Positions 8,968-17,556 of a stretch of 64,000 nucleotides of DNA are shown in pieces (the first letter of the stretch is position 1; every line of letters starts with the position of its first letter). Source of the stretch: an uncultured Eggerthella sp. (GTDB lineage: Bacteria; Actinomycetota; Coriobacteriia; Coriobacteriales; Eggerthellaceae). A program made the translations under genes and the position numbers. The stretch is from positions 62,001-126,000 of the forward strand of contig UQLU01000004.1 of NCBI GenBank assembly GCA_900542065.1, read 5' to 3'. The notes below the pieces were generated by a model. That model made no database searches and was not told where the DNA came from. It saw only the letters and a list, made by a program, of their open reading frames with translations.

Positions 8968-9114
8968 AGTGCTTCACTATATCAGAATAGATATAGCTCA
9001 CACGTAATTAAGTCTACGGAAGTATCTACGAAATAGGCCAAAGTGCGATAGACTAGCACGTATTAAAAAGTAGTAACACTTCTAGATAAAACCCGCGGGA
9101 AAGGATGGCACTTT

Positions 9115-9690
9115 ATGCGCCTGCTTGAAGAACGTATCCAAAAAGATGGAAACGTAAAAAGCAAAGATGTATTAAAAGTTGATGCATTCCTCAATCATCA
9201 AATGGATATCAAACTTTTTACCGAAATGGCGCAGGAATGGAAACGTCTTTTTGCGGATAAGCCCATCAACAAAATTTTAACCATCGAGGCTTCGGGTATC
9301 GGTATTGCAGCCATTGCGGGTTCTGTATTTGATGTACCTGTAGTGTTTGCCAAGAAAGCTCAAAGCATCAACCTGGACGGCACCCTGTACGCCACACGCG
9401 TAGAATCCTTTACTCATGGAAAAGTGTTTGACGTTATTGTTTCTAAGAAATTCGTAGGTCCAGGCGATCATCTTTTGCTCATCGATGACTTTATGGCTAA
9501 TGGATGCGCTATGACTGGCCTTATTGAGATTTGCGAAGACGCAGGCGCTACCATTGAAGGTATCGGAATCGCCATCGAAAAAGGCTTCCAGGGTGGCGGA
9601 CAGCGTTTGCGCGACAGAGGTTATCAGGTTGAATCTCTTGCTATCGTTGAATCCATGGACCCAGAAACGGGCGTGGTGTCTTTTCGATGA
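9115..9690 (+). CDS. xpt: xanthine phosphoribosyltransferase
   Basis: Converts xanthine and PRPP to XMP in purine salvage; cytoplasmic, 191 residues as usual for Xpt. Visible are the N-terminal MRLLEERI, the TIEASGIGIA loop, the FAKKAQSINLDG flexible loop and the PRPP-binding LLLIDDFMANGCAMTGL. GGAAAGGATGG precedes the ATG, itself preceded by the small palindrome CCCGCGGG. The stop overlaps the permease start as ATGA, the same xpt-pbuX order as in Bacillus subtilis. No convincing purine riboswitch could be drawn in the 147-base leader. Confidence 0.95.
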   Translation: MRLLEERIQKDGNVKSKDVLKVDAFLNHQMDIKLFTEMAQEWKRLFADKPINKILTIEASGIGIAAIAGSVFDVPVVFAKKAQSINLDGTLYATRVESFTHGKVFDVIVSKKFVGPGDHLLLIDDFMANGCAMTGLIEICEDAGATIEGIGIAIEKGFQGGGQRLRDRGYQVESLAIVESMDPETGVVSFR

Positions 9691-11189
9691 AAAAGAAAAC
9701 TGAATTTAAAGCACCCAGCTATCCTGAGCGCGACATTGCCGCACAGCTTGCAAACTTTGACGGCAAGATTTCTATTGCACGAGCCTTCCCTTATGGCATT
9801 CAGCACGTACTTGCAATGTTTGTTGCCAATCTGGCTCCTATTGCAATTATTGCCGCCGCTGCAGGTTTTGACGACGTTACTACCTCTATTCTTATCCAGA
9901 ATGCAATGATCATTGCTGGTATTGGCACGTTCATCCAACTCTTCCCCATTTGGCGCGTGGGTGCCCGCATGCCAATCGTTATGGGAGTAAGCTTCACCTT
10001 TGTTACGGTACTTTGCGGAATTGCAGCACAATACGGCTACGGCGCAGTCGTAGGAGCAGTTATAGTAGGTGGCATCTTTGAAGGAGTCCTTGGCTTATTT
10101 GCAAAGTACTGGCGAAAGTTCATTACTCCTATCGTATCTGCTGTTGTTGTTACTTCGATTGGTTTTTCCTTACTATCGGTCGGTGCCGAATCTTTTGGTG
10201 GCGGCAGTGGCGCTGCTGATTTTGGCTCTCCTGAAAACCTTATTCTTGGTTTTGTTTCCCTTATTGCCTGCTTGCTGTTTCAGGCCCTTGCAAAAGGAAG
10301 CGTAAAGCAGCTTTCCGTATTATTTGGTCTTGCTGTTGGCTATATTCTTGCGCTATTTATGGGCAAGGTAGATTTCAGCGTGTTTAACAACCTTGCCATC
10401 TTTTCACTGCCAACCGTTATGCCCTTCACGCCAGAATTTCAGCCTGGTGCCATTATTGCCGTTTGCTTGTTGTATTTAGTAAGTGCCGCAGAAACTCTTG
10501 GCGACACCGCTGCACTTTCCAGTATCGGCTTTAAGCGCTATCCTACCGAGCGCGAATTCTCAGGCGCAGTTGCTGCTGATGGTTTTGTAAGCTCTTTGGC
10601 TGGCGTATTTGGCTGTTCACCTCTTACCAGCTTTGCACAAAATATTGGCCTTATTGCCATGACAAAAGTAGTTAATCGTCGTGCTATTGCTTGCGGAGCT
10701 GCCATTCTTGTTCTTGCTGGTTTTATTCCCGCTATTAGTGCCGTATTTAGTTCGTTGCCCGATGCCGTATTGGGCGGTTGCACCATTATGATGTTCGGCA
10801 GCATTATTTTAAGTGGCTTCCAGATGATTGCGAGTGCGGGCTTTTCGCAAAGAAACATTACTATTGCAGCGGTTTCTCTTGCCATGGGTATTGGCTTTAC
10901 CCAGGTAAGTGATATTTTTGTTGCCTTCCCTGAGCTTCTTCAGAATATTTTCGTTGGAAACAGCGTTGCTCTTACCTTCTTATCTGCGGTAATTCTTTCT
11001 GCTTGCTTACCAAAAGACACCATCATTGATGGTCCCCTTGTTCACAAAGAGCGCAGCGAACAAGAAGAATCTCAAGAACAAACAGAATCGCAAGATAATT
11101 CAAAACCGAGCGGAAAAGAACAAGAATCTTCGACTGTTTCAAAACAAAGCACAAAAGACCACCAAGAAGACTCAGATAACAAGCACTGA
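9687..11189 (+). CDS. pbuX: NCS2-family xanthine permease
   Basis: Nucleobase:cation symporter of 500 residues with about a dozen hydrophobic helices. The NCS2 signature is present as SFAQNIGLIAMTKVVNRRA near residue 313, together with the SAAETLGDTAA substrate-helix segment. The last 45 or so residues form a hydrophilic Glu/Gln/Ser/Lys-rich cytoplasmic tail that is longer than usual. Coupled to xpt by a four-base overlap, so xanthine is the likeliest substrate; uracil or urate transporters share this fold. No terminator was seen before coaBC, 62 bases downstream. Confidence 0.92.
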   Translation: MKKKTEFKAPSYPERDIAAQLANFDGKISIARAFPYGIQHVLAMFVANLAPIAIIAAAAGFDDVTTSILIQNAMIIAGIGTFIQLFPIWRVGARMPIVMGVSFTFVTVLCGIAAQYGYGAVVGAVIVGGIFEGVLGLFAKYWRKFITPIVSAVVVTSIGFSLLSVGAESFGGGSGAADFGSPENLILGFVSLIACLLFQALAKGSVKQLSVLFGLAVGYILALFMGKVDFSVFNNLAIFSLPTVMPFTPEFQPGAIIAVCLLYLVSAAETLGDTAALSSIGFKRYPTEREFSGAVAADGFVSSLAGVFGCSPLTSFAQNIGLIAMTKVVNRRAIACGAAILVLAGFIPAISAVFSSLPDAVLGGCTIMMFGSIILSGFQMIASAGFSQRNITIAAVSLAMGIGFTQVSDIFVAFPELLQNIFVGNSVALTFLSAVILSACLPKDTIIDGPLVHKERSEQEESQEQTESQDNSKPSGKEQESSTVSKQSTKDHQEDSDNKH

Positions 11190-11251
11190 CGATATCTGAA
11201 CAGCTACAATATGCCTAACCATTGCGAATCTTATTTAAGGAGCTTTTCGCT

Positions 11252-12466
11252 ATGAATTCTTCTGAACAGAAAACGGTACTCATTGGCGTAAGCGGCGGCG
11301 TTGCTGCATATAAATCATGCGAAGTACTACGTGGTTTGCAAAAAGCAGATGTTCGCGTAAAAGTTGTCATGACTGAACATGCTACCCATTTTGTAGATCC
11401 TCTTACCTTCCGCGCACTCACCAATGAACCTGTAGCAATTGGGCTTTTCGATGATCCGCAAGATCCTATCCATCACATATCGCTTGCCCAAGAAGCTGAT
11501 GTATTCCTTCTTGCTCCTTGCACGGCAAACGTAATGGCTAAAGCTGCCCATGGCATAGCGGATGATTTACTTTCAACCACCATTCTTGCCACTACCGCTC
11601 CAGTAATGGTAGCTCCTGCCATGAATGTTCATATGTATGAAAATGCTGCAACGCAAGAAAATATGGAAACACTGAAACGTCGAGGTTTTACCTTTATTGA
11701 AGCTGATGAAGGCTATCTTGCCTGTGGCGATGTAGGTAAAGGACGCATGGCTGATCCCGATATTATTGTTGCTGCGGTTTTGAAAAAGCTTGAGGAGATA
11801 TCCGACGTTGAACCAGCAGATTTAGTTGGTAAGCACATTATGATTACCGCTGGTCCAACCGTAGAACCAATTGATCCTGTACGCTATTTAACTAACCGCT
11901 CTTCAGGAAAGTTTGGATATGCCATTGCTGAAGCTGCAGCTAAACGTGGCGCAAAGGTTACCTTAATTTCTGGTCCTGTAGCCCTACCTGCCCCTCAAAA
12001 CGTTGAGGTAAGGTATATCGAAACTGCCAAAGATTTACTTGAAGCTTGTGAATCAGTATTTCCGCAGGTTGATGCTGCTCTCTTTGCTGCCGCAGTTGCC
12101 GATATGAGGCCAGCAAATGCTGTAGAACAAAAGCTCAAAAAGGGCGTCAATGACAAAGAGCTTTCCAATATTGAGCTTGTCGAAAACCCTGATGTGCTTG
12201 CTACCCTAGGTCACGCGAAATCTGATCAAATTGTTGTAGGATTTGCAGCTGAGACCAATGATGTTATAGATTACGCCACCAAAAAGCTTGTCAAGAAAAA
12301 TGCCGACATGATTGTTGCTAACGAAGTTGGTGCCAAGAAAACCTTTGGTGAAGATCACGATGAAATCTGGCTGGTAACCACTGAGGGCACTGAACACCAC
12401 AATCGTGCAACCAAAGCCGAACTTGCTCACGTAATCCTTGATAAAGTTAAGGATATGATGAACTAG
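11252..12466 (+). CDS. coaBC: bifunctional phosphopantothenoylcysteine decarboxylase / phosphopantothenate-cysteine ligase
   Basis: Two consecutive steps of coenzyme A synthesis in one 404-residue protein. The N-terminal flavin decarboxylase has GVSGGVAAYKS, the PAMNVHMYENAATQEN segment and the substrate-clamp ACGDVGKGRM. The C-terminal ligase begins near residue 190 with ITAGPTVEPIDPVRYLTNRSSGKFG and has VGFAAET. The frame opens at a TTG ten codons earlier, but AAGGAG lies nine bases before the ATG at 11252, which is chosen. Same strand as xpt-pbuX and possibly co-transcribed. Confidence 0.95.
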   Translation: MNSSEQKTVLIGVSGGVAAYKSCEVLRGLQKADVRVKVVMTEHATHFVDPLTFRALTNEPVAIGLFDDPQDPIHHISLAQEADVFLLAPCTANVMAKAAHGIADDLLSTTILATTAPVMVAPAMNVHMYENAATQENMETLKRRGFTFIEADEGYLACGDVGKGRMADPDIIVAAVLKKLEEISDVEPADLVGKHIMITAGPTVEPIDPVRYLTNRSSGKFGYAIAEAAAKRGAKVTLISGPVALPAPQNVEVRYIETAKDLLEACESVFPQVDAALFAAAVADMRPANAVEQKLKKGVNDKELSNIELVENPDVLATLGHAKSDQIVVGFAAETNDVIDYATKKLVKKNADMIVANEVGAKKTFGEDHDEIWLVTTEGTEHHNRATKAELAHVILDKVKDMMN

Positions 12467-12502
12467 CTATATAAGACGCAATAATTTAAGCTGAGATGCA
12501 CC

Positions 12503-12530
12503 TTGCAATCTTTGCTGGTTGCGGTATTAT
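12503..12530 (+). promoter_or_regulatory. likely promoter of tRNA-Pro
   Basis: TTGCAA (12503-12508) and TATTAT (12525-12530) are spaced by 16 bases and lie 21 bases before the tRNA 5' end, a reasonable housekeeping promoter. Confidence 0.6.
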
Positions 12531-12551
12531 ATTCGGGCTGCAAAAAGCAAT

Positions 12552-12628
<77 letters not shown>

Positions 12629-12641
12629 TTTAATAACACCA

Positions 12642-12674
12642 GGTCGCAGACGGTTTTCGTTTGCGGCCTTTTTT
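12642..12674 (+). terminator. intrinsic terminator of tRNA-Pro
   Basis: An 11-bp stem GGTCGCAGACG / CGTTTGCGGCC, containing two G-U wobbles, closes a GTTTT loop and is followed by six T residues. A textbook rho-independent terminator. Confidence 0.92.
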
Positions 12675-12835
12675 GATGGATAGTCATAATCAAGTACCTC
12701 TAACGGCAAATAAGCGGTAAATTCAAAATCAAGCCGTTTTCGCGAACACGAATATCTTGACAAGGTTCTAATTTCTGTCTTTTATCAGGCAATTTTACTT
12801 TCTTTTCTCGGCTTAACCGCTATGATGAAGATGAT

Positions 12836-12871
12836 GATCTAAGCATCTTTTCAAAAGTAATCACTTAGATC
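12836..12871 (+). promoter_or_regulatory. inverted repeat in the leader of the dehydrogenase gene
   Basis: GATCTAAG (12836-12843) and CTTAGATC (12864-12871) are perfect 8-bp complements 20 bases apart, ending 33 bases before the start codon. It could be an operator or an mRNA stem; no U-run follows, so it is not an obvious terminator. Confidence 0.4.
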
Positions 12872-12904
12872 TCGGGGATCACATCATGAAAAAGGAGGGG
12901 CATC

Positions 12905-13975
12905 ATGAATCGTGAAAAAATTCGTGTTGTTCAGTATGGCTGCGGCAAAATGTCTAAATACACGCTGCGCTATCTGTACGAAAACGGCGCTGAAATTGTA
13001 GGCGCAATCGACAACAATCCCGATCTGCAAGGCGTAGACGTTGGTCAGTATTGTGGCCTAGGATTTGATCTCGGAGTCAAAATTACTGACGACGCAGACA
13101 AGGTACTCGATACAACCGATCCGCATATTGCAGTGTTGACGCTCTTTAGTTTCATGAGCGATATGCAGCCACACATTATGAAGTGTGTTGAACGTGGCAT
13201 CAATGTTGTTACCACCTGCGAAGAAGCTATTTACTCCTGGACCACCGCGCCAGAAATCACCAATGAAATTGATGCACTTGCCAAAGAAACAGGCTGTACC
13301 GTAGTAGGTGCTGGCATGCAGGATATTTACTGGATCAATATGATCGGCTGCATTGCTGGCGGCGTTCACCGCATCGACAAAATTGAAGGAGCGACCAGCT
13401 ACAACGTTGAAGACTACGGCTTAGCTCTTGCTAAAGCACATGGTTGCGGCCTTACACCAGATGAATTCGAAGAGCAAATTGCACATCCAGAAACACTGGA
13501 ACCATCCTATGTTTGGAACTCCAACGAAGCTCTGGTAAATCTTTTTGGTTGGTCCATTAAGTCACAGACGCAGAAATGTGTTCCTTACATTTCTGATCAT
13601 GATGTTTATTCGGAAACCCTTGGCGAAACCATCCCAGCAGGCAACTGCATCGGCATGAGCGCTGTTGTAACAACCGAAACCTTCCAAGGACCTGTAATTG
13701 AGACGCAGTGCATTGGCAAGGTGTACGAACCAGAAGACGGCGATATGTGCGATTGGAAGATCATTGGCGAGCCTGACGTTGTCTTCGGTGTTGAAAAACC
13801 TGCTACGGTAGAACATACTTGCGCTGACATTGTTAACCGCATTCCTACCGTATTAGCAGCTGAGCCTGGTTACGTTACGGTAGAAAAGCTTGCTCCTGTT
13901 GAGTATCTTTCCTATCCAATGCATCTCTACACCAACGACGGCTGCGGTTGCGGCGGAGGCTGCCATTGCCACTAA
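12905..13975 (+). CDS. NAD(P)-dependent amino acid dehydrogenase of the dihydrodipicolinate reductase-like / 2,4-diaminopentanoate dehydrogenase type
   Basis: A 356-residue Rossmann-fold oxidoreductase. The N-terminal VVQYGCGKMSKYTLRYL and GAIDNNPDLQGVDVG are typical of 2,4-diaminopentanoate dehydrogenase and related homologues of dihydrodipicolinate reductase, and VVTTCEEAIYSW fits too. AAGGAGGGG lies just before the ATG. The odd feature is the C-terminal tail CGCGGGCHCH, four Cys and two His in ten residues, which looks like an added metal-binding tag. No ornithine-pathway partners are adjacent, so the true substrate is unknown. Confidence 0.75.
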   Translation: MNREKIRVVQYGCGKMSKYTLRYLYENGAEIVGAIDNNPDLQGVDVGQYCGLGFDLGVKITDDADKVLDTTDPHIAVLTLFSFMSDMQPHIMKCVERGINVVTTCEEAIYSWTTAPEITNEIDALAKETGCTVVGAGMQDIYWINMIGCIAGGVHRIDKIEGATSYNVEDYGLALAKAHGCGLTPDEFEEQIAHPETLEPSYVWNSNEALVNLFGWSIKSQTQKCVPYISDHDVYSETLGETIPAGNCIGMSAVVTTETFQGPVIETQCIGKVYEPEDGDMCDWKIIGEPDVVFGVEKPATVEHTCADIVNRIPTVLAAEPGYVTVEKLAPVEYLSYPMHLYTNDGCGCGGGCHCH

Positions 13976-14068
13976 AGCTTGCGAGTAATTCCCGCCACGC
14001 TTAAAACCGTCGAAGACGATGCGCATGCGGAAATTCATTCAGCCAAATATCAAAGTTACATTCTTTAC

Positions 14069-14095
14069 GTGCCTCTAGCCAAAAGCTGGAGGCAC
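14069..14095. terminator. hairpin over the stop codon of the AEC transporter gene
   Basis: GTGCCTCTAGC (14069-14079) pairs with GCTGGAGGCAC (14085-14095) around a five-base loop, one G-U pair. It includes the minus-strand TAG stop. It lies between two convergent genes and could end transcription from both sides, but flanking T-runs are poor. Confidence 0.45.
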
Positions 14096-15025
14096 TACTG
14101 TTAGCATAAACGCCACCAATAAAGGCACAATCACAAACGAAGCTATCGTGCTCAAAATTGTTCCTTTTGCTGGCAACACCGAATCTTTCCCATAACTTGC
14201 GCAAAACATAGGAGCCATAGATCCCACAGGCATTGCGAACATTACGGTAAAAATCCCCAGCAATACAGGGTCTTTCACAAAGAAGCTCAACAGAAAACAA
14301 GCTGCAGCAGAAGCAACCAACTGGCGAATTATAATGTAGGGATACAGACGCCATTCCTTAACAACGCGAGATATTTTTTCATTGGCAATTATTACCCCCA
14401 CCAACATCATGGCAACAGGTGGCGTAATAGAACCAATCAATTCCATTGAGTCTTGAAGTATTAACGGCAGACGCAACCCAGAAAATACTAATGCGATTGC
14501 TAACAGGGCGGCAATAGTTAAAGGAGAAACAACGGCGCGAAGCACATTCTTTTTATTTGCAGCTCCCCCACCAAGCAATAAAGCTATCCCAACACTATAC
14601 ATAAGTGTGCTTGTTGCCATGATGAACACACTACATAACAGCGCAGCGCTTTCACCATAAAGCGCATCCGCAACAGGAATACCAATAAAACTCGTATTGG
14701 AACACACGCTCATAAAGTAATACAAAGGACGCTGTTCTTTTGGGACACGGAAAACAACATTAAACAAAAACGCTACTAAAACCCAAAGGAAAAACGCTAG
14801 AGCTCCCAACACCAAGCTTATGGGCACTTGAGTACCTAAGGTAGCTGCATCGAGATTACCCGCTGACGCAATAATCATGCAGGGTAGCGTAATATTCAGT
14901 AAAAGCGCAGTAATTTTGTCTTTTACGCGCATATCCAGATAGCCTAATTTAGCAGCAAGATAACCAACGGCAGTAACTATAAGCAAAATTCCCATCTGAA
15001 ATACCGCACTAGAAATATCTCCCAT
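14075..15025 (-). CDS. AEC (auxin efflux carrier) family transporter
   Basis: Inner-membrane carrier of 316 residues with about ten hydrophobic helices in two related halves, as expected for the AEC/PIN-like family: VGYLAAKLGYL at the start, NITLPCMII, FMSVCSNTSFIGIPVADALYG near residue 105, and the second-half FAMPVGSMAPMFCASYG. The conserved TSFIGIP and GSMAPMFAxxYG segments are the family hallmarks. Substrates in bacteria are mostly carboxylates such as malate, but this one cannot be assigned. CAGGAGC precedes the ATG. Confidence 0.87.
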   Translation of the reverse strand: MGDISSAVFQMGILLIVTAVGYLAAKLGYLDMRVKDKITALLLNITLPCMIIASAGNLDAATLGTQVPISLVLGALAFFLWVLVAFLFNVVFRVPKEQRPLYYFMSVCSNTSFIGIPVADALYGESAALLCSVFIMATSTLMYSVGIALLLGGGAANKKNVLRAVVSPLTIAALLAIALVFSGLRLPLILQDSMELIGSITPPVAMMLVGVIIANEKISRVVKEWRLYPYIIIRQLVASAAACFLLSFFVKDPVLLGIFTVMFAMPVGSMAPMFCASYGKDSVLPAKGTILSTIASFVIVPLLVAFMLTVVPPAFG

Positions 15026-15149
15026 GCTCCTGTCCTTGATATTTCCGTACTCGTATAATTCTGTATTGAGTGTATATCGTAGAAATCTCCATGACTAATA
15101 CCTATGATTAATACTCTTCCATTCAGATCAGGCATAGTTGGAGTACCCC

Positions 15150-16466
15150 ATGCGAACCTTTATTGCATTAGAGCTTCCGCAGGATTTTTGCGATGAAGTT
15201 GCTTCTTTAGCAAATACCCTCAAGCGCACAATTGAAGGCAGATTCATGAAGCGAGAAACCTATCACCTCACGCTTGCTTTTCTTGGAGACATCAATGAAT
15301 CAACCGCATCTAAAGTAATTGAATCCATTGATGCAGTGCTTCCCTTAATTCAGCCTATTCGCCTGAACGCAATCGGCCTTGGCAAGTTTGGAAAACCTCA
15401 CGATGCAACACTCCATCTGCAAATTCAACCAAATGATGACCTCATAAAGCTTGCCGAACTACTCCGCGAAGAATTACATAATCGCGGCATCTCTTTTGAT
15501 GAAAAGAAGTTTCGTCCTCATATTACACTCGCACGGCGAGCGCGTATCACAAAAGGATCTCTACCCCAACTACAGTTCCCTCAGCCTGCCTCTGCGCATA
15601 CCGTAACGTTTTACAAAAGCACCTTAACGTCGGAAGGAGCCCTGTATAAACCCCTATATTCGGTTGAATTAGGGTTAAATCATGCAACCTTGAAAGATTG
15701 CGTATACGGCTTAGCCGTTGGTGATGCTCTTGGTGTTCCATTTGAATTTAAACAACGCGATACGTTTTCCTGTACCGATATGATTGGTTTCGGGACACAC
15801 AATCAGCCCACTGGAACTTGGAGTGACGACACATCTATGACGCTTGCCTTATGTGATAGCATCCGTGAACAAGGCTGCGTTGATCCCTCCGATATCCAGT
15901 CGCGATTTATAAAATGGTGCCAGACAGGCGCCTACACTATTGATGGCTTATTCGATATTGGCATCGCAACACAAAAGGCGTTGTCACAAGGTTATGGATG
16001 TAGTGGCGAGTTCGACAATGGCAACGGATCATTGATGCGTACCGCTCCCTTAGCATTCTCGCACGCAACTGATGATGAAATACGAGCGGTGTCCGCCATT
16101 ACTCACGCACATCAAATATCAACCGAAGCATGCGTTGAATTCGTGCATGTATGCCGAGCGTTGGCGTCTGGCATAGCCATCCAATCAGCACTTCCTCATT
16201 ACGACACGCTTATTACTATCCCACGCACAGAAATTCGCTCGAGCGGTTTTGTTTTAGACACCCTTAAAGCAGCCTACTGGTGTTTGGCAACTACCACAAC
16301 TTACAAAGATTGTGTTTTAAAAGCAGTTAATTTAGGAGACGACACCGATACCACCGCTGCTGTTGCTGGAGCCCTTGCAGGAATAGTTTACGGAATACAA
16401 GGTATCCCCGATGAATGGGTGAATAAGCTTCGCGGTAAAGAACTAATTGATGCTTGCTTGTTTTAG
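15150..16466 (+). CDS. fusion of RNA 2',3'-cyclic phosphodiesterase (ThpR, 2H family) and ADP-ribosylglycohydrolase
   Basis: A 438-residue two-domain protein. Residues 1-175 are a 2H phosphoesterase with both catalytic motifs, HLTL at 39-42 and HITL at 124-127, as in ThpR/LigT. From about residue 181 follows an ADP-ribosylglycohydrolase: GDALGVPFEF, the metal-binding WSDDTSM (224-230), NGNGSLMRTAP (290-300) and GDDTDTTAA (396-404) provide the expected acidic ligands. No stop or start separates the domains. GGAG six bases upstream fixes the ATG at 15150. The pairing suggests serial handling of ADP-ribose cyclic phosphates or modified RNA ends; this is inference. Confidence 0.88.
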   Translation: MRTFIALELPQDFCDEVASLANTLKRTIEGRFMKRETYHLTLAFLGDINESTASKVIESIDAVLPLIQPIRLNAIGLGKFGKPHDATLHLQIQPNDDLIKLAELLREELHNRGISFDEKKFRPHITLARRARITKGSLPQLQFPQPASAHTVTFYKSTLTSEGALYKPLYSVELGLNHATLKDCVYGLAVGDALGVPFEFKQRDTFSCTDMIGFGTHNQPTGTWSDDTSMTLALCDSIREQGCVDPSDIQSRFIKWCQTGAYTIDGLFDIGIATQKALSQGYGCSGEFDNGNGSLMRTAPLAFSHATDDEIRAVSAITHAHQISTEACVEFVHVCRALASGIAIQSALPHYDTLITIPRTEIRSSGFVLDTLKAAYWCLATTTTYKDCVLKAVNLGDDTDTTAAVAGALAGIVYGIQGIPDEWVNKLRGKELIDACLF

Positions 16467-16541
16467 TTGAGACTAATCAATGCTTGCGTATTAAACAATG
16501 GTTGCCCACTAATAGAAACTCGCCTTATTTAATTGTAGCGT

Positions 16542-17324
16542 TTAGAAATCAAACACTTCGCCTACCTTTGCCGATATGCAAAGATCTGCGTTTCTGTCAG
16601 CTGCCGTTGGCTGAAGATTCACTATAGCAAGATGCGATCCTTTGAAGTATTGAAGCAAGCCTGCTGCAGGATAAACCACCAAAGATGTGCCCGCCACTAC
16701 CATTAAAGCAGCTTGGCTAATTGCCTTCATGGCTCCTACCAAAACATATTCCGACAAACCTTCTTCATACAAAACCACATCGGGGCGAATGATACCGCCA
16801 CACTCAGGGCACCGTGGCACTCCATTCAGGGCAGAATTAGATGTGCTGTCGCTTGTTTCTCTGATGAGTGCTTGTTTTCTTAGAGCAACAAATTCTTCGA
16901 ACGTAAACTGCTTTCTGCAGGAGCAACAGTAGTTCTTTAATGAACTGCCATGTAATTCAAATACGTTTTTGGAGCCTGCTTTTTGATGAAGACCATCAAC
17001 ATTTTGCGTAATTACAGCAGACAGAATTCCCTCCTGCTCAAGTTCCGCGAGTTTACGATGCGCTTGGTTAGGTTCTACATCAGGGAAGATCATGTGATTA
17101 AAGTAGAAGTCATAAAAGTCTGCAGGATGAGCCTCGAAAAAAGAACGGGACACAATCTGCTCTGGAGGAATTTGATAATCCTGCATAAATAGACCATCAG
17201 AACTACGAAAATCAGGAATTCCGCTTTCTGTGGACACACCTGCACCGCCAAAAAACACCATGCCACCTTTTGGGCATTCTTTAATCCAGGTACGAAGCGT
17301 CTCAATATCATTCGTTATGCCCAT
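16542..17324 (-). CDS. cobB: SIR2-family NAD-dependent protein deacylase (sirtuin)
   Basis: Removes acyl groups from lysines using NAD and yields nicotinamide and O-acyl-ADP-ribose. Visible: NAD-binding GAGVSTESGIPDFRS, TQNVDGLHQKAGS with the catalytic His in ELHGS, a four-Cys zinc knuckle (CCSC and CPEC) and RPDVVLYEEGL. About 260 residues. Two ATGs follow AAGGAG; the one at 17324 has the better six-base spacing, the other lies at 17327. It converges on the ThpR-ADP-ribosylglycohydrolase gene, with 75 bases between stops, a suggestive pairing in ADP-ribose metabolism. Confidence 0.94.
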   Translation of the reverse strand: MGITNDIETLRTWIKECPKGGMVFFGGAGVSTESGIPDFRSSDGLFMQDYQIPPEQIVSRSFFEAHPADFYDFYFNHMIFPDVEPNQAHRKLAELEQEGILSAVITQNVDGLHQKAGSKNVFELHGSSLKNYCCSCRKQFTFEEFVALRKQALIRETSDSTSNSALNGVPRCPECGGIIRPDVVLYEEGLSEYVLVGAMKAISQAALMVVAGTSLVVYPAAGLLQYFKGSHLAIVNLQPTAADRNADLCISAKVGEVFDF

Positions 17325-17409
17325 CATGAACTCCTTCAACCATACAGACTAAAGATCGCAGATTAGAACTAGTTACACTTGTATGCTTTTCATCTCTCCA
17401 AACATAGTA

Positions 17410-17446
17410 GCGCAAAGAAAAGAAGCACCGCTTAAGCGATGCTTCT
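17410..17446 (-). terminator. intrinsic terminator for ddh
   Basis: On the minus strand AGAAGCATCGC TTAA GCGGTGCTTCT (17421-17446, one mismatch) is followed by TTTCTTTGC, giving a strong stem plus T-rich tail downstream of the diaminopimelate dehydrogenase gene. Confidence 0.8.
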
Positions 17447-17490
17447 CCAAATTCAATGTTTATCTGTAACCAACTAGCTAAAGTGACCTA

Positions 17491-17511
17491 TTCGCAAAAT
17501 CGTTTTGCGAA
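17491..17511. repeat. perfect 9-bp hairpin between ddh and its terminator
   Basis: TTCGCAAAA (17491-17499) and TTTTGCGAA (17503-17511) flank a three-base loop. A second small palindrome, ACCTCGGAGGT, lies about 20 bases further on towards ddh. They form a cluster of three hairpins after ddh; possibly mRNA 3'-end stabilisers. Confidence 0.5.
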
Positions 17512-17556
17512 TTTAAGGCCAACTTCACCTCGGAGGTAGCCTTCTTGCTGCTAGTC

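Noticed and set aside
8968..9114. Purine riboswitch ahead of xpt-pbuX
   Set aside because: Expected by analogy, and TCTAC/GACTA-like bits occur, but a three-way junction with pairing P1 and the conserved loop bases could not be built.
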